Assembly: GCF_000027225.1 (NCBI RefSeq)
Contig: NC_013892.1
Location: forward strand, 1,798,001 to 1,862,000
Source of the DNA: Xenorhabdus bovienii SS-2004
GTDB lineage: Bacteria; Pseudomonadota; Gammaproteobacteria; Enterobacterales; Enterobacteriaceae
DNA: 64,000 bases
Reading direction: 5' to 3'
Below the pieces are notes generated by a model. It worked only from the letters and a program-made list of their open reading frames with translations, was not told the origin of the DNA and did not search any database. Below, one piece after another: positions 46,072-57,021 of this stretch. Position numbers and translations under genes: made by a program. The stretch's first letter is position 1; each line of letters opens with the position of its first letter.

Positions 46072-46306
46072 ATAACCTCCTAATCAGACGACAGCATTCT
46101 TATTGATATAATTGACTAAGAGCAGAAAATCTCATCAAGGATGAGCAATAGCAGTATAACCCTTTTTAGCAATCTAAGAAGGGGAAAGAGCGAGATTTTT
46201 TGTATTATCACTAATTGGGATTATTGTAAGTGATGCCAGCGACTTATTAGGTAAGCGTAAACGTGCGGAAATAAAAATATTTTCCGCACGGGTAGTAATG
46301 AAAAAA

Positions 46307-47359
46307 TTAGTCACATACCTTTACTTCCCACTTGGCATCCTCTCCGGCCAGAAATGGGATTAATTTCTCATCACCGCATTCGATATACTCTGTCACTGGC
46401 GTAGGTTTACGTGTGAGTTCAACGAAGCCTTCATTAACGGGCAGACCATAAAACTTAGGGCCATTTAAAGAGCAGAATGCTTCAAAGTGAGCTATTGCAT
46501 CGATTTCGTCAAAAACGGTGGCATAGGCTGCAAGAGCAGTAGGCGCATTGAAGACGCCCGCACAACCACAGGAAGATTCTTTGCGATGCTGTAAATGAGG
46601 GGCTGAGTCTGTTCCTAGAAAGAATCGATTACAGCCACTGGCTACCGCGGAACGCAATGCTTCCTGATGGATATTGCGCTTTAATACCGGTAAACAGTAG
46701 AGGTGAGGACGAATACCGCCAACCAACATGTGATTACGATTAAACATTAAGTGTTGCGGTGTCAGTGTTGCCGCTAATTTATCATTGCCTGCAAGAATGT
46801 ATTCGGCGGCTTCCTTGGTTGTAATATGCTCAAAAACAACTTTCAATTCAGGAAACTGCTTACGCAATGGTTCCATCACCTGCTCTATAAACCGAGCTTC
46901 CCGATCAAAAATATCAATATGGGATGCAGTGACTTCACCATGAATCAGCAAAGGTACTCCCAATTTTTCCATGGTTTCCAATAAGGGATAGATCTTTTTG
47001 GTATCAGAAACACCGTGGCTGGAGTTGGTTGTTGCATTGGCCGGATAAAGTTTGCAGGCAGTAAAGACCCCTTCTTCATAACCAATTTCAATTTGTGAAC
47101 TGTCTGTTGAGTCAGTCAAGTAACAGGTCATGAGGGGGTGGAAATGATGGCCTGACGGAATGGCAGCGATTATCCGATCCCTATAGGCTTTGGCACTGGC
47201 AACATCTGTTACTGGAGGGGCTAAGTTGGGCATGACAATAGCTCGGCCAAAGAAACGGCTGGTATGAGGAACAATGATTTTTAGCATATCATCATCGCGG
47301 AAATGGACATGCCAGTCGTCAGGGCGGCGGATTTTAATTGTGTATGATTCAGTGGTCAT
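46307..47359 (-). CDS. pyrC: Dihydroorotase PyrC
   Basis: 350 residues, as in E. coli (348). The zinc site includes DWHVHFRDD near the start, the carboxylated lysine in [17 protein letters not shown] and FEHITTKEA, and [10 protein letters not shown] carries the catalytic aspartate. It closes carbamoyl-aspartate to dihydroorotate in pyrimidine synthesis. The ATG at 47359 ([10 protein letters not shown]) is chosen over an upstream extension without family support. Confidence 0.93.
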   Translation of the reverse strand: MTTESYTIKIRRPDDWHVHFRDDDMLKIIVPHTSRFFGRAIVMPNLAPPVTDVASAKAYRDRIIAAIPSGHHFHPLMTCYLTDSTDSSQIEIGYEEGVFTACKLYPANATTNSSHGVSDTKKIYPLLETMEKLGVPLLIHGEVTASHIDIFDREARFIEQVMEPLRKQFPELKVVFEHITTKEAAEYILAGNDKLAATLTPQHLMFNRNHMLVGGIRPHLYCLPVLKRNIHQEALRSAVASGCNRFFLGTDSAPHLQHRKESSCGCAGVFNAPTALAAYATVFDEIDAIAHFEAFCSLNGPKFYGLPVNEGFVELTRKPTPVTEYIECGDEKLIPFLAGEDAKWEVKVCD

Positions 47360-47589
47360 GAAACCGGCTCCAGAATATAAGAGGAAAAATGATGGATGCT
47401 GATTCAGCACTCCTTAAGCCGGAGGAGGATGATAAAACGAAAATAGCTAAATAGCTATTATTGAATGATAAAACTCTATGAATTTCGAAAAGTTAGTCTT
47501 TTAAATATTATATGCAGGGTATTCAGAGGAAATTTATCGTATCAAAAAACGGAAAAAATAGAAGTAATAACACGAGGGTGAATTGAATT

Positions 47590-47665
47590 TGGCTCCTCCA
47601 ACTGGACTCGAACCAGTGACATACGGATTAACAGTCCGCCGTTCTACCAACTGAACTATGGAGGA
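47590..47665 (-). tRNA. asn tRNA: tRNA-Asn(GTT), copy 1
   Basis: 76 bases with encoded CCA, anticodon loop ctGTTaa and T-loop ggttcgagtcc. It differs from the other three copies by one D-loop base (ttggtag against tcggtag). Confidence 0.96.
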
Positions 47666-47938
47666 ATTCCTTCAAGACGGGATGCATGTTAACGGTAGCT
47701 TTCACTTTTGTCAAAGGAGAAAATAACAATAACTATTTGTTTGCAGATAATCTGTACTTCGTGATGTTTTTTTGGACTTTTTTGTGTTTGCTGGGGAGGT
47801 ATCAGAAAAACTGCCAACATAAATAGAATAAGCAGAGGCACTAAAAGTAGGGGATGATAGCAAGAATCTTGCAATGTCCAGAAATACATAGTGAAAAACT
47901 AACTTTAAAAGGAAAAATGGCTGGAAGGGAAAATGTTA
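47666..47938. other. Spacer between tRNA-Asn copies 1 and 2
   Basis: A 66-codon minus-strand frame (47689-47889, one membrane helix, with CKQIVIVIFSFDKSESYR) is present. A related stretch recurs in the next spacer (SKQTVIAIFCFDKRKQYR), so I read it as repeated spacer DNA rather than a gene. Confidence 0.5.
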
Positions 47939-47973
47939 GAAAGCCCGACTAGCAGAGCTAAATCGGGCTTTCT
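47939..47973 (-). terminator. Terminator of tRNA-Asn copy 2
   Basis: The stem aaagcccga / tcgggcttt lies just past the tRNA 3' end on the minus strand. Confidence 0.7.
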
Positions 47974-47979
47974 TAAACT

Positions 47980-48055
47980 TGGCTCCTCCAACTGGACTCG
48001 AACCAGTGACATACGGATTAACAGTCCGCCGTTCTACCGACTGAACTATGGAGGA
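47980..48055 (-). tRNA. asn tRNA: tRNA-Asn(GTT), copy 2
   Basis: 76 bases, CCA encoded, anticodon GTT. Identical to copies 3 and 4. Confidence 0.96.
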
Positions 48056-48238
48056 ATCGCTTCATTCCTGAGAACGAAACGAATACTAACGATATTGTTT
48101 TCGTTTGTCAAAGCAGAAAATAGCAATAACTGTTTGTTTGCTGAGAATATAGACTTGTTGTGGTATTTTTAGTCTGAATTTGTATTTGGATGGAAAAAAA
48201 TACATCTGGAGCAGATAAGTTTGCAGAAAATAGATAAC

Positions 48239-48275
48239 AAAAAGCCCGGTTAGTGGAACTAAACCGGGCTTTCTC
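48239..48275 (-). terminator. Terminator of tRNA-Asn copy 3
   Basis: The stem aaagcccggt / accgggcttt is followed on the minus strand by tttgttatc. Confidence 0.75.
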
Positions 48276-48280
48276 GAATT

Positions 48281-48356
48281 TGGCTCCTCCAACTGGACTC
48301 GAACCAGTGACATACGGATTAACAGTCCGCCGTTCTACCGACTGAACTATGGAGGA
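48281..48356 (-). tRNA. asn tRNA: tRNA-Asn(GTT), copy 3
   Basis: 76 bases, CCA encoded, anticodon GTT, identical to copies 2 and 4. Confidence 0.96.
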
Positions 48357-48710
48357 ATTACTTTGTTCCTGAGAACGGAGCGAATATTAGGGGAATGATT
48401 CAGGCTTGTAAAGCGGAAAAATGGAAAATAAATTTAAGTGTCTAACTGATGTGCAAGGTGATGATATTTTGTTATTTTTTACAGCAAAATATGACCATAT
48501 TGTAATTTTCCATACCTTACTCAATCTCTTATTACTTCTTTGTTACCACCTTGATAAAAATTCAGCAAATCGATGTAAAGAGTAAGGAACAAATTTACCA
48601 ACGTGAGAAAAGAGCACTTTGATATCGATCTGACCGACAAAAAACTTGAATACAGTCGGTTAAAAGTACATCTGAGTAAGGAGGGTAGCTGATTGATAAA
48701 ATCAAAAGCA
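48357..48710. other. Spacer between tRNA-Asn copies 3 and 4
   Basis: AT-rich, about 350 bp. No reading frame of note is seen. The first part resembles the region upstream of the other copies. Confidence 0.5.
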
Positions 48711-48711
48711 A

Positions 48712-48748
48712 AAATCCCGATTAGCAGAACTAAATCGGGATTTCTTTA
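48712..48748 (-). terminator. Terminator of tRNA-Asn copy 4
   Basis: The stem aaatcccgatt / aatcgggattt is followed on the minus strand by tttgctttt, a good rho-independent terminator. Confidence 0.8.
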
Positions 48749-48751
48749 ATT

Positions 48752-48827
48752 TGGCTCCTCCAACTGGACTCGAACCAGTGACATACGGATTAACAGTCCG
48801 CCGTTCTACCGACTGAACTATGGAGGA
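48752..48827 (-). tRNA. asn tRNA: tRNA-Asn(GTT), copy 4
   Basis: 76 bases, CCA encoded, anticodon GTT. It is the first copy in transcription order. Confidence 0.96.
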
Positions 48828-48958
48828 ATTGCTTCGTTCCTGAGAACGAGGCGAATACTAGCGATGAACGCTGGGAGTGTCAACGCAAAAATTCTATTTC
48901 CCTATCGTTTGCTTATCCTGTGAACGTATTGTGTCATGATTGAACTGCCTTACTGAAA

Positions 48959-49468
48959 TTAAGCACTTTTATTCACCATTTCGGAAGGATGAAAATAGGG
49001 TGATTGTTCTGAAAAGGCAACTATAAATACATCATAAAAACAAATTCCGTCTTTTTTCCTCATGATTCTTTTGATCTCATCTTTCATTTCACTGGGTACT
49101 TTAGGATGAGTAAGTATTTTATTGATGGCTTTATGGGATACTTTTTCGTTGACGAACCATTCTCCGTTATAACAGACACGTAAATCCAGTACATCAATGT
49201 CTTCAAAATGATACACCGGCTTTATATCGAAAAGTAAAACGGCTGCCATGGCGACAAAAAGCACTGTAAATAAAATCAGTGACCAAGTACCAAAATAGGG
49301 AGAATACCCCATGAGCATGACAAGGAAAGCATAAGCAATAACCATTGCCAAGCATAGGTATGGATGATGATGAATAAAGGTACTATTGAAATGTACTTTA
49401 CCATCACGGTGTTCTTCGAGATTAATCCGCTTAAGATCCTGAATCAATATCTGTTTGATGATATTCAT
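48959..49468 (-). CDS. ylaC: YlaC-like inner membrane protein
   Basis: 169 residues. Two transmembrane helices (about 37-57 and 62-82) are followed by a soluble domain with EDIDVLDLRVCYNGEWF, closely like E. coli YlaC, then GICFYDVFIVAF. Function is unknown. The ATG at 49468 fits the family start; the longer frame to 49549 is rejected. Confidence 0.8.
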   Translation of the reverse strand: MNIIKQILIQDLKRINLEEHRDGKVHFNSTFIHHHPYLCLAMVIAYAFLVMLMGYSPYFGTWSLILFTVLFVAMAAVLLFDIKPVYHFEDIDVLDLRVCYNGEWFVNEKVSHKAINKILTHPKVPSEMKDEIKRIMRKKDGICFYDVFIVAFSEQSPYFHPSEMVNKSA

Positions 49469-49789
49469 AATACTAACCCGATTATTGTAAAAACGCGTTA
49501 TCGAATTGAAGGTTATGCCATTTTTAAGGCTAGCATGCTCGGAGGACATATCTGTATATCAATTGCCTTATTTTATTTATAAAATTGTTATTGTCTGGAA
49601 ACAATATCGATATTTTTGCTAAGATAAAAGTTGAATAAATCAAATAAAATTATAATTGTACCTATTCATCATGTCATTTTGTTCTAATATTGAGCACATG
49701 CGACTTTTTTAAATCGATAATACATAAAAAGGTTGCTATTCCTGTGCGGTCATGAGTTAATGCGTTTGGCCTGATAAACAGACCTACTT
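49469..49789. other. Intergenic region between ylaC-like gene and cold-shock leader
   Basis: AT-rich, divergent promoter region. I see no gene in it and no clear regulatory motif. Confidence 0.4.
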
Positions 49790-49944
49790 TATGTACGACA
49801 TCTTGAGTTAATGAGTTATGTGTAAGTGCTATCTCCGGTAGCCTTTGTTGACCGTTTCCTTCTTAGTGCCTCCATAAGTAATAGCTGATACTGGCCAACA
49901 CATGCCCGAGGTGGCGAGTTTTTTTTGATATATAGGAAAGTCAA
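49790..49944 (+). promoter_or_regulatory. Long 5' leader of the cold-shock gene
   Basis: About 150 bp of leader precede the ATG, with a final GGAAAG ribosome site. CspA-family mRNAs carry long structured leaders that act as thermosensors. The leader class is inferred from length and family; the cold-box motif was not confirmed. Confidence 0.4.
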
Positions 49945-50157
49945 ATGTCTGACAAAATGAAAGGTCAAGTGAAGTGGTTCAACGAGTCTAAAGGCTTTGG
50001 TTTCATCACTCCAGCTGATGGTAGCAAAGACGTATTCGTTCACTTCTCTGCCATTCAAGGTAACGGTTTCAAAACTCTGGCTGAAGGCCAGAACGTAGAA
50101 TTCACCATTGAAAATGGTGCCAAAGGCCCAGCAGCAGCAAACGTAACTGCTATCTAA
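49945..50157 (+). CDS. CspA-family cold-shock protein (CspC/CspE type)
   Basis: 70 residues, one OB fold. RNP1 is KGFGFIT and RNP2 is DVFVHFSAI, and the whole sequence is close to E. coli CspC and CspE. It binds single-stranded RNA and melts structure; CspC/CspE also act as transcription antiterminators. Copy identity (cspC versus cspE or cspA) cannot be decided here. Confidence 0.93.
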   Translation: MSDKMKGQVKWFNESKGFGFITPADGSKDVFVHFSAIQGNGFKTLAEGQNVEFTIENGAKGPAAANVTAI

Positions 50158-50179
50158 TCAGCCTTTATGCCTTTATTTA

Positions 50180-50221
50180 AGCTCGCCACACTTAAATGTC
50201 GTGGCGGGCTTTTTGTTTTTT
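50180..50221 (+). terminator. Terminator of the cold-shock gene
   Basis: The stem agctcgccac / gtggcgggct (one G-T pair) is followed by ttttgttttttt. Confidence 0.9.
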
Positions 50222-50429
50222 TATCTTAGTTACTTTTATGCCAATTTATTTGGATGAGAAAAATAACAGGATGAAGAATGCGTTTGTCACCTATCCCCCA
50301 GACTCAGATAAAAATGAGTCACACGCTATTTAAGACCTATGATTTTTTAATGAAAAAGGCGATATCTAGTCGAATTAAGTATTCGGCATTATATTCCATG
50401 TGCAAGATAAATAGGTTATCTCTTTAGGT

Positions 50430-50582
50430 TATCTATGTGGTGTTCAGCGGGTATTGGCGTGTTATGCAGACTGGGTCAATATTGGTCTGCGAGTATTGCC
50501 ACAAGCATTATTCTGTGTGCGAACATTCTCTTGAGAGAGGCCCACAACGGATTAATGCCCAACCTTATTAACAAGCTTTAGG
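50430..50582 (+). pseudogene. mgtC: mgtC remnant (C-terminal part)
   Basis: The plus strand reads LSMWCSAGIGVLCRLGQYWS, then TSIILCANILLREAHNGL. It corresponds to the MgtC segment TLWCSAGIGVLCGLG...CANILLREAAQRIN. Frameshifts and stops lie on both sides, so it is dead. MgtC promotes virulence and growth at low magnesium. The stretch 50222-50429 is not recognisable. Confidence 0.7.
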
Positions 50583-50789
50583 TTTAGAACAACGCTATAA
50601 GATCTATATTGTTTGTGATATTCATGATGAAATCCTAGTAAGGACACTGATCCTACAAGCAATTAGTGGGTTAGGTGTCAGATTGCTACAGAATTGCTCA
50701 CTTAGAATAATTTCATATTACTAATTCCATTATTTTATATCTATCAGTGGATAAGAACGGGTGATATTCCACCTATCTCTTGAACTCAA

Positions 50790-52430
50790 TAAGGTGTTAT
50801 CTAAAGCCAGCCAACCTTACACATGAAAAAGCACCTTATGCGTTTCTTCAGCTAATCCATCACTTTCCATAATTCGTTTAATTATGTCCTGATGCTTTTG
50901 GCGATGATCATTTTTTTACTGATTACTTTTTGTTGCCACGTCATGAAAATGGAATAAATATAACCGATATTATTATTATATTGATGATAATTTCATTGAG
51001 TGGCTTATTCTTGTTCTGACAGGGAAGATACCTCAGTACCTCATTGAGCATGGCTAAATAAGTGGCACTATAGATTTGATTGATCAAGCGGTTGCCAGGT
51101 ATGGGAACGAAAAATCTGGTATTTGTTTCCTCAGCAGCTCCAGAAAAATTGATGAGTTATCTTTTGATTTTGTTAGACCTAGCTTGCCAATTTCTGTTTA
51201 AGAACAGTAGAAAAAGTACTAATCGACGGGCAATGGGACGACTGAGTAAATTCCATCAGTATGCTCTCATATGAGGTTAAAGGAGAAAATAATTTTTCTC
51301 ACTGAAGAAAATCGTAACAATGTGATGGATCTGGTTAACCTCTATAAAGAGTAAGGTTTCAGAGGGTTAATCTTAGTGACAGGGGAGTTAAGTCTTGATG
51401 AAGTGAAACATCTATTTTCTGTTGCTGATGAAAAGGAGATAGTACTGCAAGTTTTATTAACATTTTTAGATTTGCCAAAAGTGAGTGCGGCGATGGCAAT
51501 TACTGCATTAAGGGAAAATGACGTTTCAGCTAAGGCGCTTAACGGAGATAGCCCTGTCATTACCGCAGAAATTTAGATCCTAGTAATATTTTTATTAGTT
51601 TTGATATTGAATTTGCGAGTGATGAAGACCTTTCAAAAGAAGTGGAATTAAGAACAGCATTTTGTAAGTTAACCCTACGGAAAAGTCACGCATTTTAAAA
51701 TAATTGACACACAGTTAGTTTTTTCTGTAATGGAATAAATGATATGTCTACATTGCGGTATGCTGATATCGATATTTCTATTGACACGAGAACCGATACT
51801 GCAAAAGGGTCAGAGGATATCATTTTGTTTGATAAAAATCTGATGGTATTAGGGGAACGAGTAATAAAGAGTAGGGAAACGTTTGGGAATAAGTATTTAA
51901 ATATGACAGCCAGTCGGATTTCATGAATGTATTTTTGATACTGATTACCAGAGTATTTATTCCATTTTTACTGATGTTAGCCATCTATTTGCTTGTACAA
52001 AACCTAATGTACGATATTTCACAACTGTCTTTTGCGTAAGACAAAATGGATAAAAACTTATTGAGAATTTTTCGCAAATAGATATAAAGAATATAGGACA
52101 TTTTATGATTGGGTTAGGGGCGATATTTTCTATCTTAGATATTACAATATTCGCTATGATTCTATGTGTATTTATAGTGAGCTGTGTGGAACATCAGCTT
52201 TATTCCAATAGACTAATTTATGGAAGGTCAGTTGTCTCAGGCACTGGCTGTACATATGTTGCGTACATAAAAAGTTCTGTTTGTCCAAAGTATCGTCGCA
52301 TTATCTGTGTTATTAACGGAATCAATAACTATGACACTAGGTATATACCTGCCATTTTTACCATTTGATGTACTAATTGGATTACAGTCATTGCCTTAAA
52401 AATATTTTTTTTGGTGAATAAGAACACTAA
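50790..52430 (+). pseudogene. mgtB: mgtB/mgtA-type Mg2+ P-type ATPase, heavily decayed
   Basis: Fragments in several frames follow the MgtA/B order. The N-terminus is THEKAPYAFLQLIHHF then ITDIIIILMIISLSG (50818-51020). The P/N-domain part (51300-51575) is LTFLDLPKVSAAMAITALRE and ALNGDSPVITAEI. Next is DTAKGSEDIILFDKNLMVLG and FGNKYLNMTASR (51790-51925), then MLAIYLLVQNLMYDISQLSF (51970-52035), then GAIFSILDITIFAMILCVF (52115-52175). The catalytic DKTGT segment is lost. Many stops and deletions mark an old inactivation. Together with mgtC it is a dead mgtCB operon. Confidence 0.78.
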
Positions 52431-53700
52431 TATGCGATTTCGTTATCATCCAAATGATGAAGCAATTTTACATTCATCACGTTGGTGGATAGTTGTAAAT
52501 AATTCTCATTAATTAACATCTTATTTTGTGTGGATTAAGGTGGCCGCCCACATAGCGGTTGCCATTAGCAATTTCATCATGACTCATTTTTACAGATATT
52601 TCGAATAGGTATTGATGTTATTCTTCGAATATGATCTTACTATCACAATAAATATAAATTTAATGAGGTAATAAGGTCATATTTACCCGTTATTCTTTTT
52701 ATTTGAATCGTTACTTTTATATGTTCTATTGTTACTTATATTTTAAATTAAGTAAGATAATTTCCTTTTTCATGTTTATTTATTCTGTTTACATTTCCTG
52801 TTTTTTATTTAAAGTGTTTTTTCTTCTTTTAATTGTATTTTATGTTATAAGAATTTATTGTTAAATTTGTATTTGGGAGTTATTTTGTTTCTATTTTTTA
52901 TGTTATTTAAGGAAATTAATTTTCTGTTAATGGGGGATTTTTCTTTTGCGTACACGGTCAGTCACTCCGTTCTGTATAAATGGCATAAACATTGATTATT
53001 CTTAACATTGGTAAAAAAGAGAGCGCTTTTAATGATAAATTTATCTTATTAATAATGAGTGTAAGGTAGTCAAAGAGGAGAAATAACCACCAGTGAGAAT
53101 TTAGTTAAATTTATACCATAAACTGTCTATCTATGAGTTTATTTTGTTAAATTAAATTTATATATTATGGCGGTCTGGTGCGGTTTCTGTGGTTTTGAAT
53201 AGTAGTGGCTTTTGTTGCGTTCTCGAAGCCTTGTCCGCTGTATTTACTCTAAGGTAGGGATGTAGATGTTTTTTTATTTCAACATCATACTGTATTTTAT
53301 CTTATTTTTGTGATCTGTGTGATATTTATGCGTAAAGTGGCTTGAATGCCACCTTTTCCTCTGTGTGAAAAGAATACGATCGTAAACCAAAAATGATCAG
53401 AGTAGTAGCTTTTTAATAACTAGTATTCACATATAATTAATAAATTTGGCATAACTATGATCTAAGTCAACTTATAGTGGAAGATGAGTACCTACCTACA
53501 TTATCAAGAAGCAAATTTTACTAACATATTGAAAATTTAACTAAAGTATATATTTTTTATCGCCATTTTAAATTTAGAAGTTTAATAGATCGTATAAAAC
53601 AAAAAACAGTCCTTAATATTTTTATTTAGATAATTTAACTTATTAATTGTAGACTATTTCTCGTTTTCTGTTGCTTGAATAGTTAATGAGCTAGAATCAT
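52431..53700. other. AT-rich DNA without a recognisable gene
   Basis: About 1.3 kb with no credible frame or repeat. Its base composition is much richer in A and T than the flanks. It may be decayed coding DNA after the mgtB remnant plus the far flhDC control region, and is a plausible H-NS target. Confidence 0.5.
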
Positions 53701-53718
53701 AATAAAAAGTGTCAGTTT

Positions 53719-53734
53719 TGTGATGCATGTCACA
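53719..53734. promoter_or_regulatory. Consensus CRP site upstream of flhDC
   Basis: TGTGA-tgcatg-TCACA is a perfect palindrome of the cAMP-CRP consensus. It lies about 340 bp before flhD with a possible -10 TATATT at 53752-53757. CRP activates flhDC in related bacteria, so this is probably the main promoter and leaves a leader of about 290 bases. Confidence 0.75.
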
Positions 53735-54056
53735 TAGTATTTAAAATGGCATATATTCTCCGTTGTATAAGTTGATGATTCAGGAGTAAAGTTAATTAGC
53801 ATTAAGAATATTCTTAATCAATTGTGGCAAGTGCATTAATCAGATGACGCAATAATACTTTCACAACCCATTACCGAAATATTTTAGAAATTGGGCGATC
53901 CCAAGAGTAATACAAAGGACAGTTACTGCTCTGGCTAAAGATGTATATTTCAGTTATGTCGGAGATTATTGAATCTCATGCTACTGGTAATTTTGTCGTG
54001 AGTGATTCTTTGATCACTTAATTAATTTTTCATATAATCGGACGGGATATATAGAA

Positions 54057-54407
54057 ATGAGTACGGTTGAATTGCTCAAACATATTTATGACATAAATTT
54101 ATCGTATTTGCTTTTAGCGCAACGGCTAATTAACCATGAGAAAGCATCTGCGATGTTCCGTTTAGGTATTAGTGAATCGATGGCTGATACGTTGGCCGAG
54201 CTGACATTGCCTCAGTTAGTAAAATTAGCTGAAACTAACCAACTGATTTGCCATTTTCGGTTAGAAGACCACGAAACGGTGCTGCAGTTAACGAAGGAAT
54301 CGCGGGTGGACGATCTACAACAAATTCACACAGGTATTTTGCTGTCTACTCATCTTTTTCAGCAGTTATCTGCGCTGGATGACATTTCAATCAAAAAAAG
54401 AGCGTGA
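54057..54407 (+). CDS. flhD: Flagellar master regulator FlhD
   Basis: 116 residues, the same as E. coli FlhD and close in sequence ([40 protein letters not shown]). The FlhD4C2 complex activates class 2 flagellar genes. The stop is separated from the flhC ATG by two bases. Confidence 0.95.
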   Translation: MSTVELLKHIYDINLSYLLLAQRLINHEKASAMFRLGISESMADTLAELTLPQLVKLAETNQLICHFRLEDHETVLQLTKESRVDDLQQIHTGILLSTHLFQQLSALDDISIKKRA

Positions 54408-54409
54408 AG

Positions 54410-54991
54410 ATGGTTGAAAAAAGTATTGTTCAGGAAGCGAAAGATATTCATCTTGCAATGGAACTCATCACTTTAGGTGCACGGTTGCAAATGCTTGAAA
54501 GTGAAACACAATTAAGCAGAGGGCGGTTGATCAGGCTGTATAAAGAGTTGCGGGGAAGCCCTCCGCCTAAAGGGATGCTTCCTTTTTCGACGGATTGGTT
54601 TATGACTTGGGAACAGAATATTCACTCTTCTATGTTCTACAATGCTTATCGTTTCTTGATGAAAAGCGGGCATTGTGACGGTGTTGAAGCTGTTGTAAAA
54701 GCTTATCGACTGTACCTTGAACAATGTCCTCCAAGCAGCGAAGGTGGGTCTGTTCTGGCATTGACCAGAGCCTGGACACTTGTCCGTTTCGTTGACAGCG
54801 GGATGCTACAGCCAACAGAGTGTCGCTGCTGTGGTGGCACTTTCATCACGCATGCCCACCAACCGGTGAACAGCTTTGTTTGTAGTCTTTGCCAGCCACC
54901 TTCACGAGCGGTAAAAAAACGTAAACTTTCCGTTCTGCCTGCCGATACTAATTCACAACTGCTGGATGGATTTGCTCAGCAAGCTATGTGA
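54410..54991 (+). CDS. flhC: Flagellar master regulator FlhC
   Basis: 193 residues with [20 protein letters not shown] and the zinc-binding cysteines in CRCCGGTF and FVCSLC. The ATG at 54410 matches family starts ([11 protein letters not shown]); a GTG at 54404 overlapping flhD is less likely. It forms the DNA-binding master complex with FlhD. Confidence 0.94.
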   Translation: MVEKSIVQEAKDIHLAMELITLGARLQMLESETQLSRGRLIRLYKELRGSPPPKGMLPFSTDWFMTWEQNIHSSMFYNAYRFLMKSGHCDGVEAVVKAYRLYLEQCPPSSEGGSVLALTRAWTLVRFVDSGMLQPTECRCCGGTFITHAHQPVNSFVCSLCQPPSRAVKKRKLSVLPADTNSQLLDGFAQQAM

Positions 54992-55012
54992 ATTTAAATG
55001 GGAAACTTAAAA

Positions 55013-55051
55013 GCAGGTTACAGGTTTTTTATGTGCAGACCTGTAACTTGC
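55013..55051 (+). terminator. Strong hairpin after flhDC
   Basis: The stem gcaggttacaggt / acctgtaacttgc has one mismatch. No long T tract follows, so it may be a partial terminator or an mRNA 3'-end stabiliser between flhC and motA. Confidence 0.55.
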
Positions 55052-55129
55052 TCTGTCATACCGTTCTTCGTTTACTAATTCGCCCTGTTCAAATCCCATC
55101 TGCTCACCAACTTAGCTAAAGGATATCGC

Positions 55130-56011
55130 GTGTTAGTACTTTTAGGATATATAGTGGTTTTTGGTGCGGTAATTGGTGGCTATCTGCTTGTCGGTGGCCA
55201 CATGGGCGCACTTTATCAGCCAGCGGAATTTCTGATTATTGCAGGTGCAGGTATTGGCGCCTTTATCGTCGGCAATAATGGCAAGGCGATAAAGGCAACA
55301 CTGCGTGTTTTACCAAAAATATTGCGCAGATCAAAATACAACAAAGCGATGTACATGGATCTCATGGCGCTGCTGTTCCGCCTGTTATCCAAATCACGCC
55401 AAAATGGGCTTCTGGCTTTGGAACGGGATATCGAAAATCCACACCAGAGCGACATCTTCACACAGTATCCCCGTTTGTTAAAAGATCCCTATTTGATGGA
55501 TTTCACCACTGATTATATGCGTCTGATCATCAGTGGTAACATGAATCCCCATGAAATTGAGGCCTTGATGGATGAAGAAATCGAGACTTATGAACAGGAG
55601 AGTGAAGTCCCTGCGACCAGTCTGGCTATGGTTGGAGATTCATTGCCTGCATTTGGCATCGTTGCCGCCGTCATGGGAGTGGTTCATGCACTCGGATCAG
55701 CGGATCGTCCGGCAGGGGAACTGGGTGCGTTAATCGCCCATGCAATGGTGGGAACATTCTTAGGGATTTTATTGGCTTACGGGTTTGTTTCTCCTCTGGC
55801 AACCTTGCTGCGTCAACGTAGCAGCGAACAGGTAAAAATGATGCAGTGCATCAAGATTACACTGCTTTCCAGCCTGAATGGTTATGCTCCACAGATTGCG
55901 GTTGAATTCGGCCGTAAAACATTATTCCTCACAGATCGCCCTTCATTTACGGAACTTGAAGAACATGTTCGTCGGGTTAAATCGCCTGTACAACAAGAAG
56001 TTGAAGAATAA
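55130..56011 (+). CDS. motA: Flagellar stator protein MotA
   Basis: 293 residues with four membrane segments (about 2-20, 34-50, 170-190, 202-222) and a large cytoplasmic loop carrying the torque region. GTG start after AAAGGA. With MotB it forms the proton-driven stator. The motB ATG follows two bases after the stop. I found no FliA promoter in the 138 bp upstream. Confidence 0.94.
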   Translation: MLVLLGYIVVFGAVIGGYLLVGGHMGALYQPAEFLIIAGAGIGAFIVGNNGKAIKATLRVLPKILRRSKYNKAMYMDLMALLFRLLSKSRQNGLLALERDIENPHQSDIFTQYPRLLKDPYLMDFTTDYMRLIISGNMNPHEIEALMDEEIETYEQESEVPATSLAMVGDSLPAFGIVAAVMGVVHALGSADRPAGELGALIAHAMVGTFLGILLAYGFVSPLATLLRQRSSEQVKMMQCIKITLLSSLNGYAPQIAVEFGRKTLFLTDRPSFTELEEHVRRVKSPVQQEVEE

Positions 56012-56013
56012 TT

Positions 56014-57015
56014 ATGAGAGCGAATAATGTTACTGTCATCAGAGTAAAAAAACGCAAAAAACACGGTGAGAAGCACTGTGGTGGATCATGGAAGATTGCA
56101 TATGCCGATTTCATGACTGCGATGATGGCGTTTTTTCTGGTCATGTGGCTGCTATCGATCGCCAGCCCACAGGAGTTAACCAGCATTGCAGACTATTTTC
56201 GCACTCCCTTGCAGGTAGCGATAAACCAAGGGCCGCAAAGCAGCGATAGCACAAATCCGATTCCTGGAGGAGGGGATGAAGTTTTTCAGCAGGATGGAGA
56301 GGTTTTTCGCGAATCTAAACTTGTTGAATCCAATAAAGAAAAACGTCGTCTGAATCGCCTGCACCAACAACTTGATCAACTTATTATCACCGATCCTCGC
56401 CTAAAAGAACTACGTCCTCATTTGTTGATCGACATGATGGATGAAGGGTTGCGCATTCAGATCATCGATAGGGAAAACCGCCCGATGTTTATGATCGGCA
56501 GCGCAAAGGTTGAGAGCTACATGAGAGATATTTTGCAGGCAATTGCACCGATTTTGAATGAAATTCCGAACAAAGTCAGCCTTTCTGGTCATACCGATAA
56601 TTTACAGTATGCCAATGGCCAAAGGGGTTATAGCAACTGGGAACTCTCTGCGGATCGTGCAAATGCTTCAAGACGAGAATTACTGAACGGTGGCTTGGAT
56701 GAAGTCAAAATCCTGCGGGTTGTTGGTATGGCATCCACTGTGAGTATGCAGAAAGGCATTGATCCTAATGCACCGGTTAACCGCCGTATCAGCATTGTTG
56801 TCTTGAATAAAGATGCAGAAAAACGGATTGAGCAGGAAAACAGTGGTGGTGACGCCATGACCGCTAACAATAGTATGGATATGCAAGAAGTCATCAGAAC
56901 GGATTCGAATAAGGGAGCGCCTTCTCAGCAATCCACCGAACAATCCAATGAAATCACAATATCGGTGCAGACTCAGATTGAACCGTCCAGTGATACTAAT
57001 AAGGTGACAGAGTAA
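56014..57015 (+). CDS. motB: Flagellar stator protein MotB
   Basis: 333 residues. A short cytoplasmic N-terminus precedes one membrane helix with the proton-carrying D32 ([13 protein letters not shown]). The periplasmic OmpA-like peptidoglycan-binding domain (about 150-265) contains [10 protein letters not shown] and [16 protein letters not shown]. The C-terminal tail is longer than in E. coli (308). Confidence 0.94.
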   Translation: MRANNVTVIRVKKRKKHGEKHCGGSWKIAYADFMTAMMAFFLVMWLLSIASPQELTSIADYFRTPLQVAINQGPQSSDSTNPIPGGGDEVFQQDGEVFRESKLVESNKEKRRLNRLHQQLDQLIITDPRLKELRPHLLIDMMDEGLRIQIIDRENRPMFMIGSAKVESYMRDILQAIAPILNEIPNKVSLSGHTDNLQYANGQRGYSNWELSADRANASRRELLNGGLDEVKILRVVGMASTVSMQKGIDPNAPVNRRISIVVLNKDAEKRIEQENSGGDAMTANNSMDMQEVIRTDSNKGAPSQQSTEQSNEITISVQTQIEPSSDTNKVTE

Positions 57016-57021
57016 GTAACG

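Noticed and set aside
47689..47889. 66-codon frame with a hydrophobic segment between tRNA-Asn copies
   Set aside because: A similar stretch recurs in the next spacer, so it is repeated spacer DNA with no convincing start.
55052..55129. FliA promoter before motA
   Set aside because: I looked for TAAA-N(15)-GCCGATAA-like elements and found nothing close to consensus.
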